Of a stretch of DNA of 64,000 nt, positions 46,299 to 56,416 are shown piece after piece (the first letter of the stretch is position 1; every line of letters begins with the position of its first letter). Position numbers and translations under genes: made by a program. Source of the DNA: Streptomyces radicis (GTDB taxonomy: Bacteria > Actinomycetota > Actinomycetes > Streptomycetales > Streptomycetaceae); assembly GCF_003626575.1 (NCBI RefSeq), contig NZ_RBDY01000001.1, positions 372,001-436,000 on the forward strand. The letters are read 5' to 3'. Below the pieces are notes generated by a model. That model was not told the origin of the DNA, made no database searches, and saw nothing but the letters and a program-made list of their open reading frames with translations.

Positions 46299-47810
46299 GT
46301 GACCGTACGTGCCCGGACGACCAGCTCCCCGACCCCCGCGAGGACCGCCCCAGGACCGGCGGCCGACGAAGGACTCGCCCGTCGGCTGCGCGCCCTCGCC
46401 TGCACCGCGCCGCTGCACGACCTCGACGCCCGCAAGGCCAACCTCGCGGGCGAGTACGGCACCTACGCCATGGCCGAGGTGGCGCTCGCCGCGATCGATC
46501 ACGTCACCCTCAGCATGGACTTCGACACCGGCGCGGACCACGAGGAGATAATCGCCCGCCTGCTGCCCCGCGTCGCCGCCCAGGCCCCCGGCCGTCCCCC
46601 CACCGAGCACGAGCGCGTCGCCCGCTGGGTGTTGGACAACCTGATCAACGTCGGGAGCGTCGACCGCGGATTCCGCGCGGTCTACGGGACGTTCGACCCC
46701 GACGGCGCCTATGTCCGCAGGGACTACGACTTCAAGCTCATCGAGGAGGTCCCGGGACCCGGCGGCGCGGTCTATCTGCGCACCACCGACGAGGCGGTCA
46801 ACGTCCTGGTGGGCGCCCTCGACACCGATGTCACCAGCGCGCAGATCGCCGCCGAGGTCAAGCTCGACGTGCTCATCAGCCGCGGCCGCCTCGCCGACGC
46901 CCAGCTGGCCGCCGAGCAGGCGCGTTACCGCACGGTGCAGTACGCCGAGACGCTGCGCCGCACCCTGGAGACCACCAGGCGCGACGTCCGCGCCGTCGAC
47001 TGGCTGCACACCGTCCCCGACCTCATCACCGAGGCCCTCGACCACATCGCCGACCGGTACCGCCACGAGAACGCCATCCTGACGAACATCCGCCGCGCCC
47101 GCGACGAGGCCGTCGACACCGGGCACAAGCTGCGCGCCGCCGAGCTGGTGGACATCGTCAAGGACTGCATCCGCCGCCACACCCGCCTCCAGAGCAGGCT
47201 GCTCGAGGCCGGGCCCCTCTTCCGCGCCGAGCAGGACCGGCAGGCGTTCCGCGCGCCCGCCGCCCGCGCGGGGACCGACCTGTACGGGCAGCTGCTCGCG
47301 CCGCTGCTGCCCCTCCCCGTCGAGCGGGCCACCCGCGTCACCGACGCCTTCTTCGCCCGCGGCACCGGACCGCGCCCGCCGGGCGCCGTCCGCGTCGCCG
47401 ACCTCGTCGAGCTGCTGCTCACCCCGCCCACGCCCCGCGAGCACCTGGGCGCCGAGCTGCCGGAGCCCGACCTCGTCGCCACCCCGGACGACAGCCGGTT
47501 CAGCGACGAACAGCTCGCCGCCGCCCTCGAGTTGCTCCAGCTCCCCGAGGACGCGCCCCGCCGCCTCTCCGGGCTGCTCGCCGACGCGCGGCGCGCCGAC
47601 CCCGACCTGCCCCACCTGGTCGCGCTGCTCGCCGTGCACGCCGCGAGCCCGCCGGTCGGCACCGCGCACCGCCAGGGCGAGTCCCGGCTGCTGTTCGCCG
47701 TCGACGACGGCACCCCGCTCGCCGACCCCGGCTTCGGGGGCGCCGACCTGATCGTCGGCACCGCCCTGCTCGGCCGGGTCGAGCACGCCGCACACGAGGA
47801 AGCCCCATGA
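46299..47810 (+). CDS. Kleisin-like subunit of an SMC-type complex (MksF/JetA-like)
   Basis: The 503-residue protein starts at GTG 46299 with AAGG eight bases upstream; GTG 46275 and TTG 46269 are in-frame alternatives. Segments such as RDYDFKLIEEVPGPGG, VYLRTTDEAVNVLVGAL and LISRGRLADAQLAAEQARYRTVQYAETLRRTLE (split over about residues 195-235) resemble MukF/MksF winged-helix and coiled regions. The helical stretch DLITEALDHIADRYRHENAIL is also typical. It would bridge the ATPase heads of the SMC-like protein encoded third. Identification rests on pattern and gene order, not on a search. Its stop overlaps the next start (ATGA). Confidence 0.65.
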   Translation: MTVRARTTSSPTPARTAPGPAADEGLARRLRALACTAPLHDLDARKANLAGEYGTYAMAEVALAAIDHVTLSMDFDTGADHEEIIARLLPRVAAQAPGRPPTEHERVARWVLDNLINVGSVDRGFRAVYGTFDPDGAYVRRDYDFKLIEEVPGPGGAVYLRTTDEAVNVLVGALDTDVTSAQIAAEVKLDVLISRGRLADAQLAAEQARYRTVQYAETLRRTLETTRRDVRAVDWLHTVPDLITEALDHIADRYRHENAILTNIRRARDEAVDTGHKLRAAELVDIVKDCIRRHTRLQSRLLEAGPLFRAEQDRQAFRAPAARAGTDLYGQLLAPLLPLPVERATRVTDAFFARGTGPRPPGAVRVADLVELLLTPPTPREHLGAELPEPDLVATPDDSRFSDEQLAAALELLQLPEDAPRRLSGLLADARRADPDLPHLVALLAVHAASPPVGTAHRQGESRLLFAVDDGTPLADPGFGGADLIVGTALLGRVEHAAHEEAP

Positions 47811-48712
47811 CAGAGAGCCGCACCGAGCCACGCCCCGACGCCCCCGCCGACGGCACGCGCGCCGGGGACCGGCGCGCCGAGGGCCCGCGCCCGCTCACCC
47901 CGGCGGACGCCGCCGACGCCGCGCGCCTGGTCTCCTTCGGCCTCCAGCCCAAGCTGGTCCCGGCCCGCGACGCCGAGTACGCCGGGCTCCTGCGGCGTTA
48001 CCAGGAGGACCCCGCGTTCGCCAGGGTCGCCGACGCCGTCGCCACGGGGCTCGGGCTCGTCGTCCTCGAGGTCTCGCCGCGCGCCGGGATGGCGGTCACC
48101 GCCGCCGACGACTCCGTGTTCGCCGTCCGCATGGGCGAGTACGCCCGCCGCGCCACCGCCGACACCGCCGACCGCTTTCTGCACGGCCTGGCCCATCTCG
48201 CCGTCGCCGCCCTTGCGTTCCCCCGCCCCGAGGACCTCGCCGACGACGGATACCTCGGCCGGATCACGGTCAACGGCGTGGAGGCGTTCGTCCGCCAGGC
48301 GTGCCGCCGCCTGGCGGAGCGCGCCGCCGAGCACGGCGAGATCACCGACCCGGCCACCGACGCCCCCGGACTCGAGGCAGCCTGGCGGGTCTTCGACCGC
48401 CGCAGCGCCACCGGGGCCACCAAGGACGCCCGCAGGCTGGCGGGTTCGACCACCGGCATCGTCGGCAAGGCGGTCGCGTTCCTCGCCGACTCCGGCTTCC
48501 TCCAGCGCACCGGCGACGACGCCGGGGGCGCGTACCGCACCACCGCGCGCTACCAGTTGCAGGTCAGGGACATGGCGGCGGGCGCCGCGATGTCCGAGCT
48601 GCTCGCCCTCGGCGTCGTCCCCACCGACGACGGCTCGGGCTCCCTGGTCCCGGCCGCGACCGACGACTCCCTCGACCTGGTGGACGGGGCGGGGCTTCCG
48701 TTCCACCGCTGA
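47807..48712 (+). CDS. KITE-like subunit of an SMC-type complex (MksE/JetB-like)
   Basis: The 301-residue product starts in the ATGA overlap. The N-terminal 45 residues are Arg/Asp/Ala-rich. The main part contains two winged-helix-like halves, e.g. RYQEDPAFARVADAVATGLGL and VVLEVSPRAGMAV, then GEYARRATADTADRFLHGLAHLA, and an ending GIVGKAVAFLADSGFLQRTG. Order, size and coupling fit MksE/JetB, which helps the kleisin bind the SMC heads. I see no catalytic motif. Confidence 0.6.
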   Translation: MTESRTEPRPDAPADGTRAGDRRAEGPRPLTPADAADAARLVSFGLQPKLVPARDAEYAGLLRRYQEDPAFARVADAVATGLGLVVLEVSPRAGMAVTAADDSVFAVRMGEYARRATADTADRFLHGLAHLAVAALAFPRPEDLADDGYLGRITVNGVEAFVRQACRRLAERAAEHGEITDPATDAPGLEAAWRVFDRRSATGATKDARRLAGSTTGIVGKAVAFLADSGFLQRTGDDAGGAYRTTARYQLQVRDMAAGAAMSELLALGVVPTDDGSGSLVPAATDDSLDLVDGAGLPFHR

Positions 48713-48756
48713 CCCACGTCCGACCCACGCCCGCGCACACCCCGAAGAGACCCGCC

Positions 48757-51700
48757 ATGTACGAGCTGTCCCGGATCCGCCTCTACTCCATCGGGCCGGC
48801 CGGCGCCCGGTACGCCGACACCGTGCTCGACCTGCGCGACGTCGGCGATCCCGTGCCGAGCCCCGCGCCCACCCAGGCGGACTTCTTCGAGGACGAGCCC
48901 GTCGGGCCGCCCCGCCGCCCTGCCCCGGCGGGCGTCCTCTTCCTGGAGAACGGCGGGGGCAAGTCCGTGCTGCTCAAGCTGATCTTCTCGGTGATGCTCC
49001 CCGGCCACCGCAACACCCTGGGCGGCGCGAGCTCGGGCGTGCTCCGCAAGTTCCTGCTCGCCGACGACTGCGGCCATGTCGCCCTGGAGTGGCAGCACAC
49101 CCTCACCGGCGAGACCGTCGTGGTCGGCAAGGTCAGCGAGTGGCGCGGACGCCAGGTGAGCAGCGACCCGCGCAGGTTCGCCGAGGCGTGGTACTCGTTC
49201 CGCCCTGGCCCCGGCATGAGCCTCGACTCGCTGCCCGTGGCCGAGTCCACCGTGCTGCGCCCCCGCCCCGACGCCGCCGACGGCACGTCGGGCGCCCGGG
49301 GCAGGCGCCGCACCATGAAGGGCTTCCGCGACGTCCTGACCGAGACGGGCAGGTCCTACCCCCATCTCGACGTCGTCTGGGAGGAGGTCCACGAGCGCTG
49401 GGTCGACCACCTGGGCCGCCTCGGCCTCGACCCCGAGCTGTTCAGGTACCAGCGCGAGATGAACGCCGACGAGGGCGAGGCCGCGGGCCTGTTCTCCGTG
49501 AAGAACGACTCGGACTTCACCGACCTGCTGCTGCGCGCCGTCACCGACACCCGCGACACCGACGGGCTCGCCGACCTCGTGCACGGCTTCGCCCACAAGC
49601 TGGGCCGCCGCGCCGAGCTGTCCGCGGAGCGGGAGTTCACCGCGGGATCCCTCGACCTGCTGGCCCGCGTCACCGAGGCGGCGGCCGAGCGCGAGTCCGC
49701 GCGCGCCGTGCACGGCACCGCCGAGCGCCGCACCCGCGCCCTCGCCCGGCGGCTGACCGCCAGGGGCCTGGCCGAGCGGTCCCGCGCCGCCGAGCTGGCC
49801 GCCCGCGTCGCCACCGCCGCGGCCGCGGCCTCGGACGCCGACCGCTCGCGGGCCCACGCGGCCCGCACTGCCGCCGAGTTGGACTTCAGGCACGCGTCGC
49901 TCGCGCTGGCCGCCGCGGAGAAGGGCGCCGCGGCGCAGCGCAGGGAGCTGAGCGAGGCCCGCACCCTCCACGCCGCCTGGCAGGCCGCCGAGACGGTCCT
50001 CGCCCACCGGGCCGCCGCCGACCGTTCGGCCCGCGTCGCCGCCGCGATCCGCGAGGCCGAGCGGGACGCCGCCCCCGCCCTGGCCGCCCGTGGCCGGGCG
50101 GCGGCCGCGCTGGTGCGCGCCCTGCACGCGGCCGCCGCCGCGAGCGAGGGCGTCGCGGCCGATGGCGAGGAGCGCGCCGCCGCCCTCAGAGCGGACTCCG
50201 AGGCCGCCCACCGCGACGCCACCGCGGCCGCCACCGAGGCCCAACGCGCCCGCAGCGAGGCCGAGCACCTGCGTCAACGCCTCGCCGAGGTCGAGCAGGA
50301 GACCGCGGAGGCCGTCCGCGCCGGCTGGCTCGAGGGCGCGGGCCCGCACGCGGACCCGGCCCGCGCGGCGCTCGCCGCGAGCGACGCCGAGCAGGCCGCC
50401 GTCGCCGCGTGGGAGGCGGCCAGGGAGACCGCCGCCCGCACCGCCGAAGAGGCCAGGGCCGCCGCCGCGGAGCACGCCGCCGCCGAGCTGGCCGCGGCCC
50501 GCGCCGCCGACGCCGCCCAGGCCGCCGACGCGGCCCACGCGGCCGAGCACCGCGCGGCCGCCGCCCTCGCGGGCGAGGAGCGCCTGGCCACGCTGCTCGG
50601 CCTCGCCCCCGCACCCGCGCCGGGCGAGCGACCCGACGGCGCCGAGGCCGCGGGCGGCCAGGCGCCGCTCGGCGCCGATGAGGTGGACCGTTCCGCCGAG
50701 ACCCTGGGCGAGCTGCTCGACGAGGCCGTCGCGACGGCCGAGCGCCGCCTGTTCGACCTGCGGACCGCCGCGGCCGACGACTCCCGCATCCTGGGCGCCC
50801 TGGGCGACGGCGGGCTGCTGCCGCCGGGGCCCGACGTGCTGGCCACCGTCGAGTTCCTCGGCGAGCACGGCATCCCCGCGCTGCCGGGCTGGCGCTATCT
50901 CGCCCAGGCCGTCGACCCGGTCGACCACGCCGCCGTGCTCGCCGCGCGCCCCGAGCTGGTCGACGGCGTGATCATCACCGACCCCGACAGCCACGCCCGC
51001 GCCCGCGAGGCGCTCGGCGCCGCCGCGCTGCTACCCCGCTCCGCCGTCGCCGTCGGCACCGCCGCCGCGCTGCTCGCCCCCACCCCGCCGCCCGGCGGCC
51101 AGGACAGCGGCGTCTTCCTCGTCCCGCCCAACCCCGCGATGCACGACGAGCGCGCCGCCGACGCCGAGCGCCACGCCCTGCGCGAGCGCGCCACCGCGCG
51201 CGACGCCGACATCCGCGCGCTGGCCGCCGGGATCGCCGCCGACCGCCGCCTGGCCGCCCGCCTCGCGTCGTGGCGCGCGGGCTGCCCCGCGGGGCGCCTT
51301 GCCGAGCTGGCCGCGGGCGCCGAGGCCGCGGCGACCGCCGCCGAGGCCGCCGCCCGCCGCCTCACCGACGCGGCCGCCGCCCGCGCCGCCGCCGATGAGA
51401 CCGCGGCCGAGGCCGCCGCCGCCCGCGACGACCGGCAGGAGGCCGCCCAGCGCGCCCGCCGCTCGGCCGACGCCCTGGCAGGCCTGGCCTCCCGGCTGCG
51501 CGAGCGGGCCCGTTGGGCCGCCAGGGTCAGGGAGTTGACCGCCGACGCCGCCGAGGCCGAGGCCCGATCCGCCGCCTGCCTCGACCGCGCCCGCGCCGCC
51601 GACGAGGACCACCGCGGCGTCCAGCGCGCGGCCGACGACGCGCGCCGGACCGCGCGCGCCCTGCGCGCCGAGCGCGCCGAGGTCACCGGCGCCCCCGAGG

Positions 51701-53421
51701 ACCCCGAGCCGCCCGCCCCCTCGAGGGCCGAGGCGTCGCTGCCCGCGCTGCGCGAGGCGTACCGCTCGGCCTCCCAGCTCTACGAGAAGGTCGGCGTCGG
51801 CGCCGACCTCCGCGCCGAGCAGGCCCGCGCCGAGGGCGACGAGAGCGCCGCCCTTGCCGCGCTCGACCGCCTGAGCAACAAGGTGCGCACGCGCGCCGCC
51901 CGCCTCCTCGACGGCACCGAGGGCGCCGACGGCCCGTCACGACAGGCCGCGGCCGCCCGCGCCGAGGCCCTGGTCCAGCTGATCGAGGGCCGCGCGGCCA
52001 CCGCGAGCGAGCAGCTGGGGCGGCTGCGCGGCGAGGCCGAGCGGCTCGCCCCCGCCGAGGGCGGCGCCCACATCGAGCTGCCCGACGAGCTGGTCCCCGC
52101 CGACGCCGAGCGCGCCAGGGAGCTGTGCAGGGCCGCCACCGCCGACGTCGCCGCGCGCGAGGCCGCGCTCCAGGCCGCGCGCGAGACCCACGAGGAGCTG
52201 TCGGCCGACCACCGCGCCGCCCAGGACGCGGCAGGCGGCTTCGACGAGATCGCCGCGCTCCTGCGCGACCTGCTGCGCGACCCCCCGCCGGGCCAGGCCC
52301 CCGCCGACGCCGCCACGGGCGAGCCCGAGCCCGCGGCGCCCGAACCCTATGGCGGCACCCTCGCTGAGGCCCGCGAGATCGCCACCGCGACCCGCCGCGA
52401 CCTGCGGTCACGCGCCGCGGGCCTGGCCGCCGCCGAGGCCGCCGTCAGGGAGGCCGCCGACCGCCTGGTCCGGCACGCCAACGCCACCAGGTTCGAGCAC
52501 GTCCGCACCCCCGCCCGCCAGCAGATCAGGGAGCTGCCCACCGCCGCACTCCCGGCCCACTCCGCCGCCTGGGCCGAGGCGTTCGCCCCCAGGCTGCGCG
52601 TACTCACCGACGAGCTGGCCCAGTTGGAGCGGAACCGGGACGGCATCGTCGACCGGCTGCGCGGCCTGGTCGAGTCCTCGCTCGACACGCTGCGCTCGGC
52701 CCAGCGGCTCTCCCGGCTCCCCGAGGGCCTCGGCGAGTGGTCGGGCCAGGAGTTCCTGCGGATCCGCTTCGACGACCCCGACCAGGCCACCCTCACCGAG
52801 CGCCTCGGCGAGGTCGTCGACGAGACGACCCGCGCCGCCGTCAGGAAGAACGCGGACCTGCGCCGTGACGGCATGTCGCTCCTGCTCCGCGGCGTCCACG
52901 CGGCCCTCGGCCCGCGCGGCGTCCAGGTCGAGATCCTCAAGCCCGACGCGGTGCTGCGCGCCGAGCGGGTCCCCGTCGGGCAGATGGGCGACGTGTTCTC
53001 CGGCGGCCAGCTGCTCACCGCCGCCATCGCGCTGTACTGCACGATGGCCGCCCTCAGGGGGAACGACCGGGGCCGCGACCGCCACCGCCACGCGGGCACC
53101 CTGTTCCTCGACAACCCCATCGGCCGCGCCAACGCCACCTATCTCCTGGAGCTGCAACGCGCGGTCGCCGACGCCCTGGGCGTGCAGCTGCTGTACACCA
53201 CGGGCCTGTTCGACACGACGGCGCTCGCGGAGTTCCCGCTGGTCATCCGCCTGCGGAACGACGCGGACCTCCGCGCGGGGCTCAAGTACATCAGCGTCGA
53301 GGAGCACTTGCGCCCCGGGCTGCCCTCGCGCGAGCGGGCGGCCGAGCCGGTGCACGGCGAGATCACCGCCACCCGCGTCTTCCGCCGTCCCGCCGCCACC
53401 GCGGACGAGCCGGGGCGGTGA
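48757..53421 (+). CDS. SMC/MukB-like ATPase with long coiled coils (MksB/JetC-like)
   Basis: The 1554-residue protein has an N-terminal ATPase half with Walker A GGGKS (66-70, in LFLENGGGKSVLLKL). Long Ala/Arg/Glu-rich coiled coils follow at about 300-650 and 800-1250. A compact central region sits at about 690-790 (EHGIPALPGWRYL, DGVIITDPDS), and a C-terminal half carries signature SGGQ (1415-1418) and Walker B LFLDN (1449-1453). The usual glutamate after the Walker B aspartate is Asn1453, which would be expected to slow hydrolysis. It probably loads onto DNA with the two small subunits. ATG 48757 follows GAAGAGA and lies 44 bases after the previous stop. Confidence 0.85.
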   Translation: MYELSRIRLYSIGPAGARYADTVLDLRDVGDPVPSPAPTQADFFEDEPVGPPRRPAPAGVLFLENGGGKSVLLKLIFSVMLPGHRNTLGGASSGVLRKFLLADDCGHVALEWQHTLTGETVVVGKVSEWRGRQVSSDPRRFAEAWYSFRPGPGMSLDSLPVAESTVLRPRPDAADGTSGARGRRRTMKGFRDVLTETGRSYPHLDVVWEEVHERWVDHLGRLGLDPELFRYQREMNADEGEAAGLFSVKNDSDFTDLLLRAVTDTRDTDGLADLVHGFAHKLGRRAELSAEREFTAGSLDLLARVTEAAAERESARAVHGTAERRTRALARRLTARGLAERSRAAELAARVATAAAAASDADRSRAHAARTAAELDFRHASLALAAAEKGAAAQRRELSEARTLHAAWQAAETVLAHRAAADRSARVAAAIREAERDAAPALAARGRAAAALVRALHAAAAASEGVAADGEERAAALRADSEAAHRDATAAATEAQRARSEAEHLRQRLAEVEQETAEAVRAGWLEGAGPHADPARAALAASDAEQAAVAAWEAARETAARTAEEARAAAAEHAAAELAAARAADAAQAADAAHAAEHRAAAALAGEERLATLLGLAPAPAPGERPDGAEAAGGQAPLGADEVDRSAETLGELLDEAVATAERRLFDLRTAAADDSRILGALGDGGLLPPGPDVLATVEFLGEHGIPALPGWRYLAQAVDPVDHAAVLAARPELVDGVIITDPDSHARAREALGAAALLPRSAVAVGTAAALLAPTPPPGGQDSGVFLVPPNPAMHDERAADAERHALRERATARDADIRALAAGIAADRRLAARLASWRAGCPAGRLAELAAGAEAAATAAEAAARRLTDAAAARAAADETAAEAAAARDDRQEAAQRARRSADALAGLASRLRERARWAARVRELTADAAEAEARSAACLDRARAADEDHRGVQRAADDARRTARALRAERAEVTGAPEDPEPPAPSRAEASLPALREAYRSASQLYEKVGVGADLRAEQARAEGDESAALAALDRLSNKVRTRAARLLDGTEGADGPSRQAAAARAEALVQLIEGRAATASEQLGRLRGEAERLAPAEGGAHIELPDELVPADAERARELCRAATADVAAREAALQAARETHEELSADHRAAQDAAGGFDEIAALLRDLLRDPPPGQAPADAATGEPEPAAPEPYGGTLAEAREIATATRRDLRSRAAGLAAAEAAVREAADRLVRHANATRFEHVRTPARQQIRELPTAALPAHSAAWAEAFAPRLRVLTDELAQLERNRDGIVDRLRGLVESSLDTLRSAQRLSRLPEGLGEWSGQEFLRIRFDDPDQATLTERLGEVVDETTRAAVRKNADLRRDGMSLLLRGVHAALGPRGVQVEILKPDAVLRAERVPVGQMGDVFSGGQLLTAAIALYCTMAALRGNDRGRDRHRHAGTLFLDNPIGRANATYLLELQRAVADALGVQLLYTTGLFDTTALAEFPLVIRLRNDADLRAGLKYISVEEHLRPGLPSRERAAEPVHGEITATRVFRRPAATADEPGR

Positions 53422-53451
53422 CGGCCGAACGGCCCGCGGCGACCCGCCCGT

Positions 53452-53718
53452 TCAGCGGCGGCGGGCCAGCGGGCGCCGCCGCGCCGCGCTGCTCGGCGCC
53501 GACACCACACCGTTGCGCTGGAGCCACGCCTGCCGCGTGATCCAGATGTCGAGCACCGCCCAGGTCGCCACGAACGTACTGGCCACCGAGGAGAGCACCA
53601 TGGGGAACGCCAGCCAGGATCCGGCGAGGGTGCACAGGAGCACCACGACGACCTGGGTCAGCGTCAGTGCGATGATGATGACGGCGCGCACCGCTGCGGT
53701 GCGGACCGTGTCCGGCAT
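53452..53718 (-). CDS. Small two-span membrane protein
   Basis: The 88-residue protein starts at the ATG complementary to 53716-53718. Two hydrophobic segments (about residues 11-31, AVIIIALTLTQVVVVLLCTL, and 36-58) are followed by a basic Arg-rich tail. I do not know the function. It is convergent with the SMC-like gene and divergent from the conservon sensor gene, so it is probably unrelated to the SMC trio. Confidence 0.65.
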   Translation of the reverse strand: MPDTVRTAAVRAVIIIALTLTQVVVVLLCTLAGSWLAFPMVLSSVASTFVATWAVLDIWITRQAWLQRNGVVSAPSSAARRRPLARRR

Positions 53719-53963
53719 GCGGGGTCTCGCATACACTCCGCCTTCGCTCCCTGTCAGGTGAGATGCGCGGATATGTCCTCCGTCCCACATGGTAGAACGC
53801 CTTGCGGGCCGGGTCAGGACGCCCCAGGACGAGCGCCCCGTCGAGTCAACTCCAGGCGATCCCCGGGTGATAGGCGAGCGCGCGCCCGACCGGTAGTAGG
53901 CTCGCGCTGCCGGACGGTGTCGGTGACCGCCGTCGGCTCGCCGGGAGAACCCAAGGGGAGGGC

Positions 53964-56387
53964 ATGCGCTTTCGCGGCACATCGGTGCGACGCAGGACGG
54001 CGGCCCTGATGCTGGTGCCCCTGCTGTCGCTCGTGTCGGTCTGGGCGGTGGCGACGTTCATCACCGTGTCCGACGCCCGGTCCGCCCTCGCCGCCTCCGA
54101 CGCGGCCGACTTCCTGACCGGGCCCACGCAGGGCGTGATCGGCGCGGTGCAGGCGGAGCGCCGCCAGTCGCTGCTCCACCTCGGGGACCCGCGCAGGGCC
54201 GAGGAGTTGAGCCGCCTCCAGGATCTGCGGGCCGCCACCGACGAGGCCATGGCCGGGCTCAGGGACGCGGCGGGCCGGGGCAGGGGCGACCTGGGCGGCA
54301 CGGGAGAGGAGCGCCTCGACGCGCTGCTCGCCGCGCTCGACGACCTCGACCAGCTGCGCGACCAGGTCGACAGCAACACCATCGACCGCCCCGACCTCCT
54401 GGACGCCTACAGCGGCGTGACCGGCCCTGGCCTCGGCCTCCTCGCCGTCCTCCCCCCCGGCGCGGGAGCGGACAACGACCGGCGGTTCCGCGCCGTCGTC
54501 GGCCTCGCCCAGGCCCGCGAGCACCTGTCCCAGGAGGACGCGCTCGCGGCGGGCGCGCTGGCCGCTGGCGTGGTCACCACCTCCGAGCTGCGCGGGATCG
54601 ACACCCGGATCGTCAGGCGCGAGACGGCGTACGAGACGTTCCTGCCCGACCTCCCGGTCGACGACCGGCAGGCCCACGAGAGCTTCTGGGACAGCGGCCG
54701 CGGGCGCATCCTGGTCACCACCGAGGAGGGCCTGCTCGAGGGCGGCGCCCCCGTCGTTCCCGCCGACCACTGGGCCGACGCGGCCACCGGCGCCCTGGAG
54801 TCGCTGGGCGAGCTGGCCGACGAGGCGAGGGGCGCGGCCGACGAGGACACGGGCCCGGCCGTCACCGGCGCCGTGTGGCGCGCCGTCCTGGTGGGCGGCG
54901 TCGGCCTGGTGGCCGTGGTCGTCTCCGCGGTCGTCGCGCTGCGCGTCGGGCGCGGCCTCGACCGGGACCTCCAGGCCCTGTCCCGTGAGGCCAGGGACGC
55001 CGCCGAGCTGCGGCTCCCCGGCGTGATGCGGCGGCTCGACGTCGGCGAGCACGTGGACGTGGAGACCGAGGCGCCGCGCCTGGAGTACCCGCCCGACGAG
55101 GTCGGCGAGATCGGCCGCGCCCTCAACACCCTTCAGCGCGAGGCCGTTTCCGCCGCCGTCGAGCGCGCGGAGACCCGCCGCGGCGTCTCCGAGGTGTTCG
55201 TCAACCTCGCCCGGCGCAACCAGGTCCTGCTGCACCGTCAGCTCGGCCTGCTCGAGGCGTTGGAGCGCCGCACCGAGACGGCCGACGAGCTGACCGACCT
55301 CGTCCGCGCCGACCACATCGCCACGCGCATGCGGCGGCACGCCGAGGGCCTTGTCATCCTCTCGGGCGCGGCCCCCGCGCGGCAGTGGCGCAAGCCCGAG
55401 CAGCTGATGGACGTGGTCAGGGCGGCCGTCGACGAGGTCGAGGAGTACGAGCGCGTCGAGATCCACCGGCTGCCCCCGCTGGCCGTCACCGGAGGAGCGG
55501 TCGCCGACCTCACCCACCTCGTCGCCGAGCTCCTGGAGAACGCCACGGTGTTCTCCCCGCCGCACACCGCCGTGCAGGTCACGGGCGAGCGCGTCCCGCA
55601 CGGCTTCACCCTGGAGATACACGACCGCGGCCTCGGCATGACCGCGGAGGCGCTGCGCGAGGCCAACCAACGGCTCGCCGAGACGCCCGAGTTCGAGCTG
55701 TCCCACACCGACAGGATCGGCCTGTTCGTCGTCTCGCGCCTCGCCGACCGGCACGGCATACGCGTCGCGCTCAGGGACTCGCCCTACGGCGGCACCACCG
55801 CCGTCACCCTGATCCCGGGCGAGCTGCTCACCGAGACCGCGGAGGAGCCGCCCGAGCGGGAGCGGCTCCCGCGCTCCCCGCACCGCCCCGCGCTCCTGCA
55901 CGGCCCGATGGACGGCCCGGTCGAGCTCGAGGCCCCCGTCGGCCCCGACGACCACGACCCGGCGGCCGAGCCTCCCGTGGAGCACACCGCGGCCCAGGAG
56001 CCCGACACGGTGACCCCGCTCCCTCGGCTGCCCCAGCGCCGGGCCGCGCCCGTGCTGGTCTCCGACCACGGCCGCACGGTCGGCCCGCCGCCCGAGGCCG
56101 AGCAGGAGGCGCGCGGACCGGCCCGCCACCGGCAGCAGCGCCCCGGGACCGAGGGCACCACGGGCGCGGGGCTGCCGCGCCGCGCCCGGCACGCGGCCCC
56201 CGCGGGGCCCGTCGCCCCCGCCGCCTCCGTTCCGGCCCCCGGCTCCACCCGGGAGGCCGAAGCACCACCCGAGCTCGACGCCGAGCAGGTGCGGTCCCGC
56301 ATGGCCGCCCTGCAACGCGGCTGGCGGCTCGGCCGTCAGCAGAGCGAACCGGACGGGGACGACTCCCCGCCCCTGGCCCGCCCTTAA
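53964..56387 (+). CDS. CvnA-like membrane sensor ATPase with a nitrate-sensing-type domain
   Basis: The 807-residue protein starts at ATG 53964, closely following AAGGGGAGG. Residues about 13-33 are the first membrane span. An extracytoplasmic NIT-like helical domain (about 40-300) follows, then a second span (about 308-330), HAMP-like helices, and a histidine-kinase-type ATPase with HLVAELLENATVFSPP (N box) and HDRGLGMT. The dimerisation segment RRNQVLLHRQLGLLEALE keeps a His but lacks a normal H box. A Pro/Arg/Glu-rich cytosolic tail covers 620-807. In conservons CvnA works with a roadblock protein, a DUF742 protein and a small GTPase; only the first partner is present here. Confidence 0.88.
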   Translation: MRFRGTSVRRRTAALMLVPLLSLVSVWAVATFITVSDARSALAASDAADFLTGPTQGVIGAVQAERRQSLLHLGDPRRAEELSRLQDLRAATDEAMAGLRDAAGRGRGDLGGTGEERLDALLAALDDLDQLRDQVDSNTIDRPDLLDAYSGVTGPGLGLLAVLPPGAGADNDRRFRAVVGLAQAREHLSQEDALAAGALAAGVVTTSELRGIDTRIVRRETAYETFLPDLPVDDRQAHESFWDSGRGRILVTTEEGLLEGGAPVVPADHWADAATGALESLGELADEARGAADEDTGPAVTGAVWRAVLVGGVGLVAVVVSAVVALRVGRGLDRDLQALSREARDAAELRLPGVMRRLDVGEHVDVETEAPRLEYPPDEVGEIGRALNTLQREAVSAAVERAETRRGVSEVFVNLARRNQVLLHRQLGLLEALERRTETADELTDLVRADHIATRMRRHAEGLVILSGAAPARQWRKPEQLMDVVRAAVDEVEEYERVEIHRLPPLAVTGGAVADLTHLVAELLENATVFSPPHTAVQVTGERVPHGFTLEIHDRGLGMTAEALREANQRLAETPEFELSHTDRIGLFVVSRLADRHGIRVALRDSPYGGTTAVTLIPGELLTETAEEPPERERLPRSPHRPALLHGPMDGPVELEAPVGPDDHDPAAEPPVEHTAAQEPDTVTPLPRLPQRRAAPVLVSDHGRTVGPPPEAEQEARGPARHRQQRPGTEGTTGAGLPRRARHAAPAGPVAPAASVPAPGSTREAEAPPELDAEQVRSRMAALQRGWRLGRQQSEPDGDDSPPLARP

Positions 56388-56416
56388 GAGACCCAGATCA
56401 CCGTGAGGCAGGACCG

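Noticed and set aside
46299..53421. Canonical Wadjet defence system
   Set aside because: A JetD/MksG TOPRIM nuclease is essential for known Wadjet types and none is present; the flanking genes are an opposite-strand membrane protein and a PAS/PP2C protein.
53758..54009. Plus-strand open frame overlapping the CvnA start
   Set aside because: It runs into the CvnA gene in another frame, has no ribosome site, and its composition is not protein-like.
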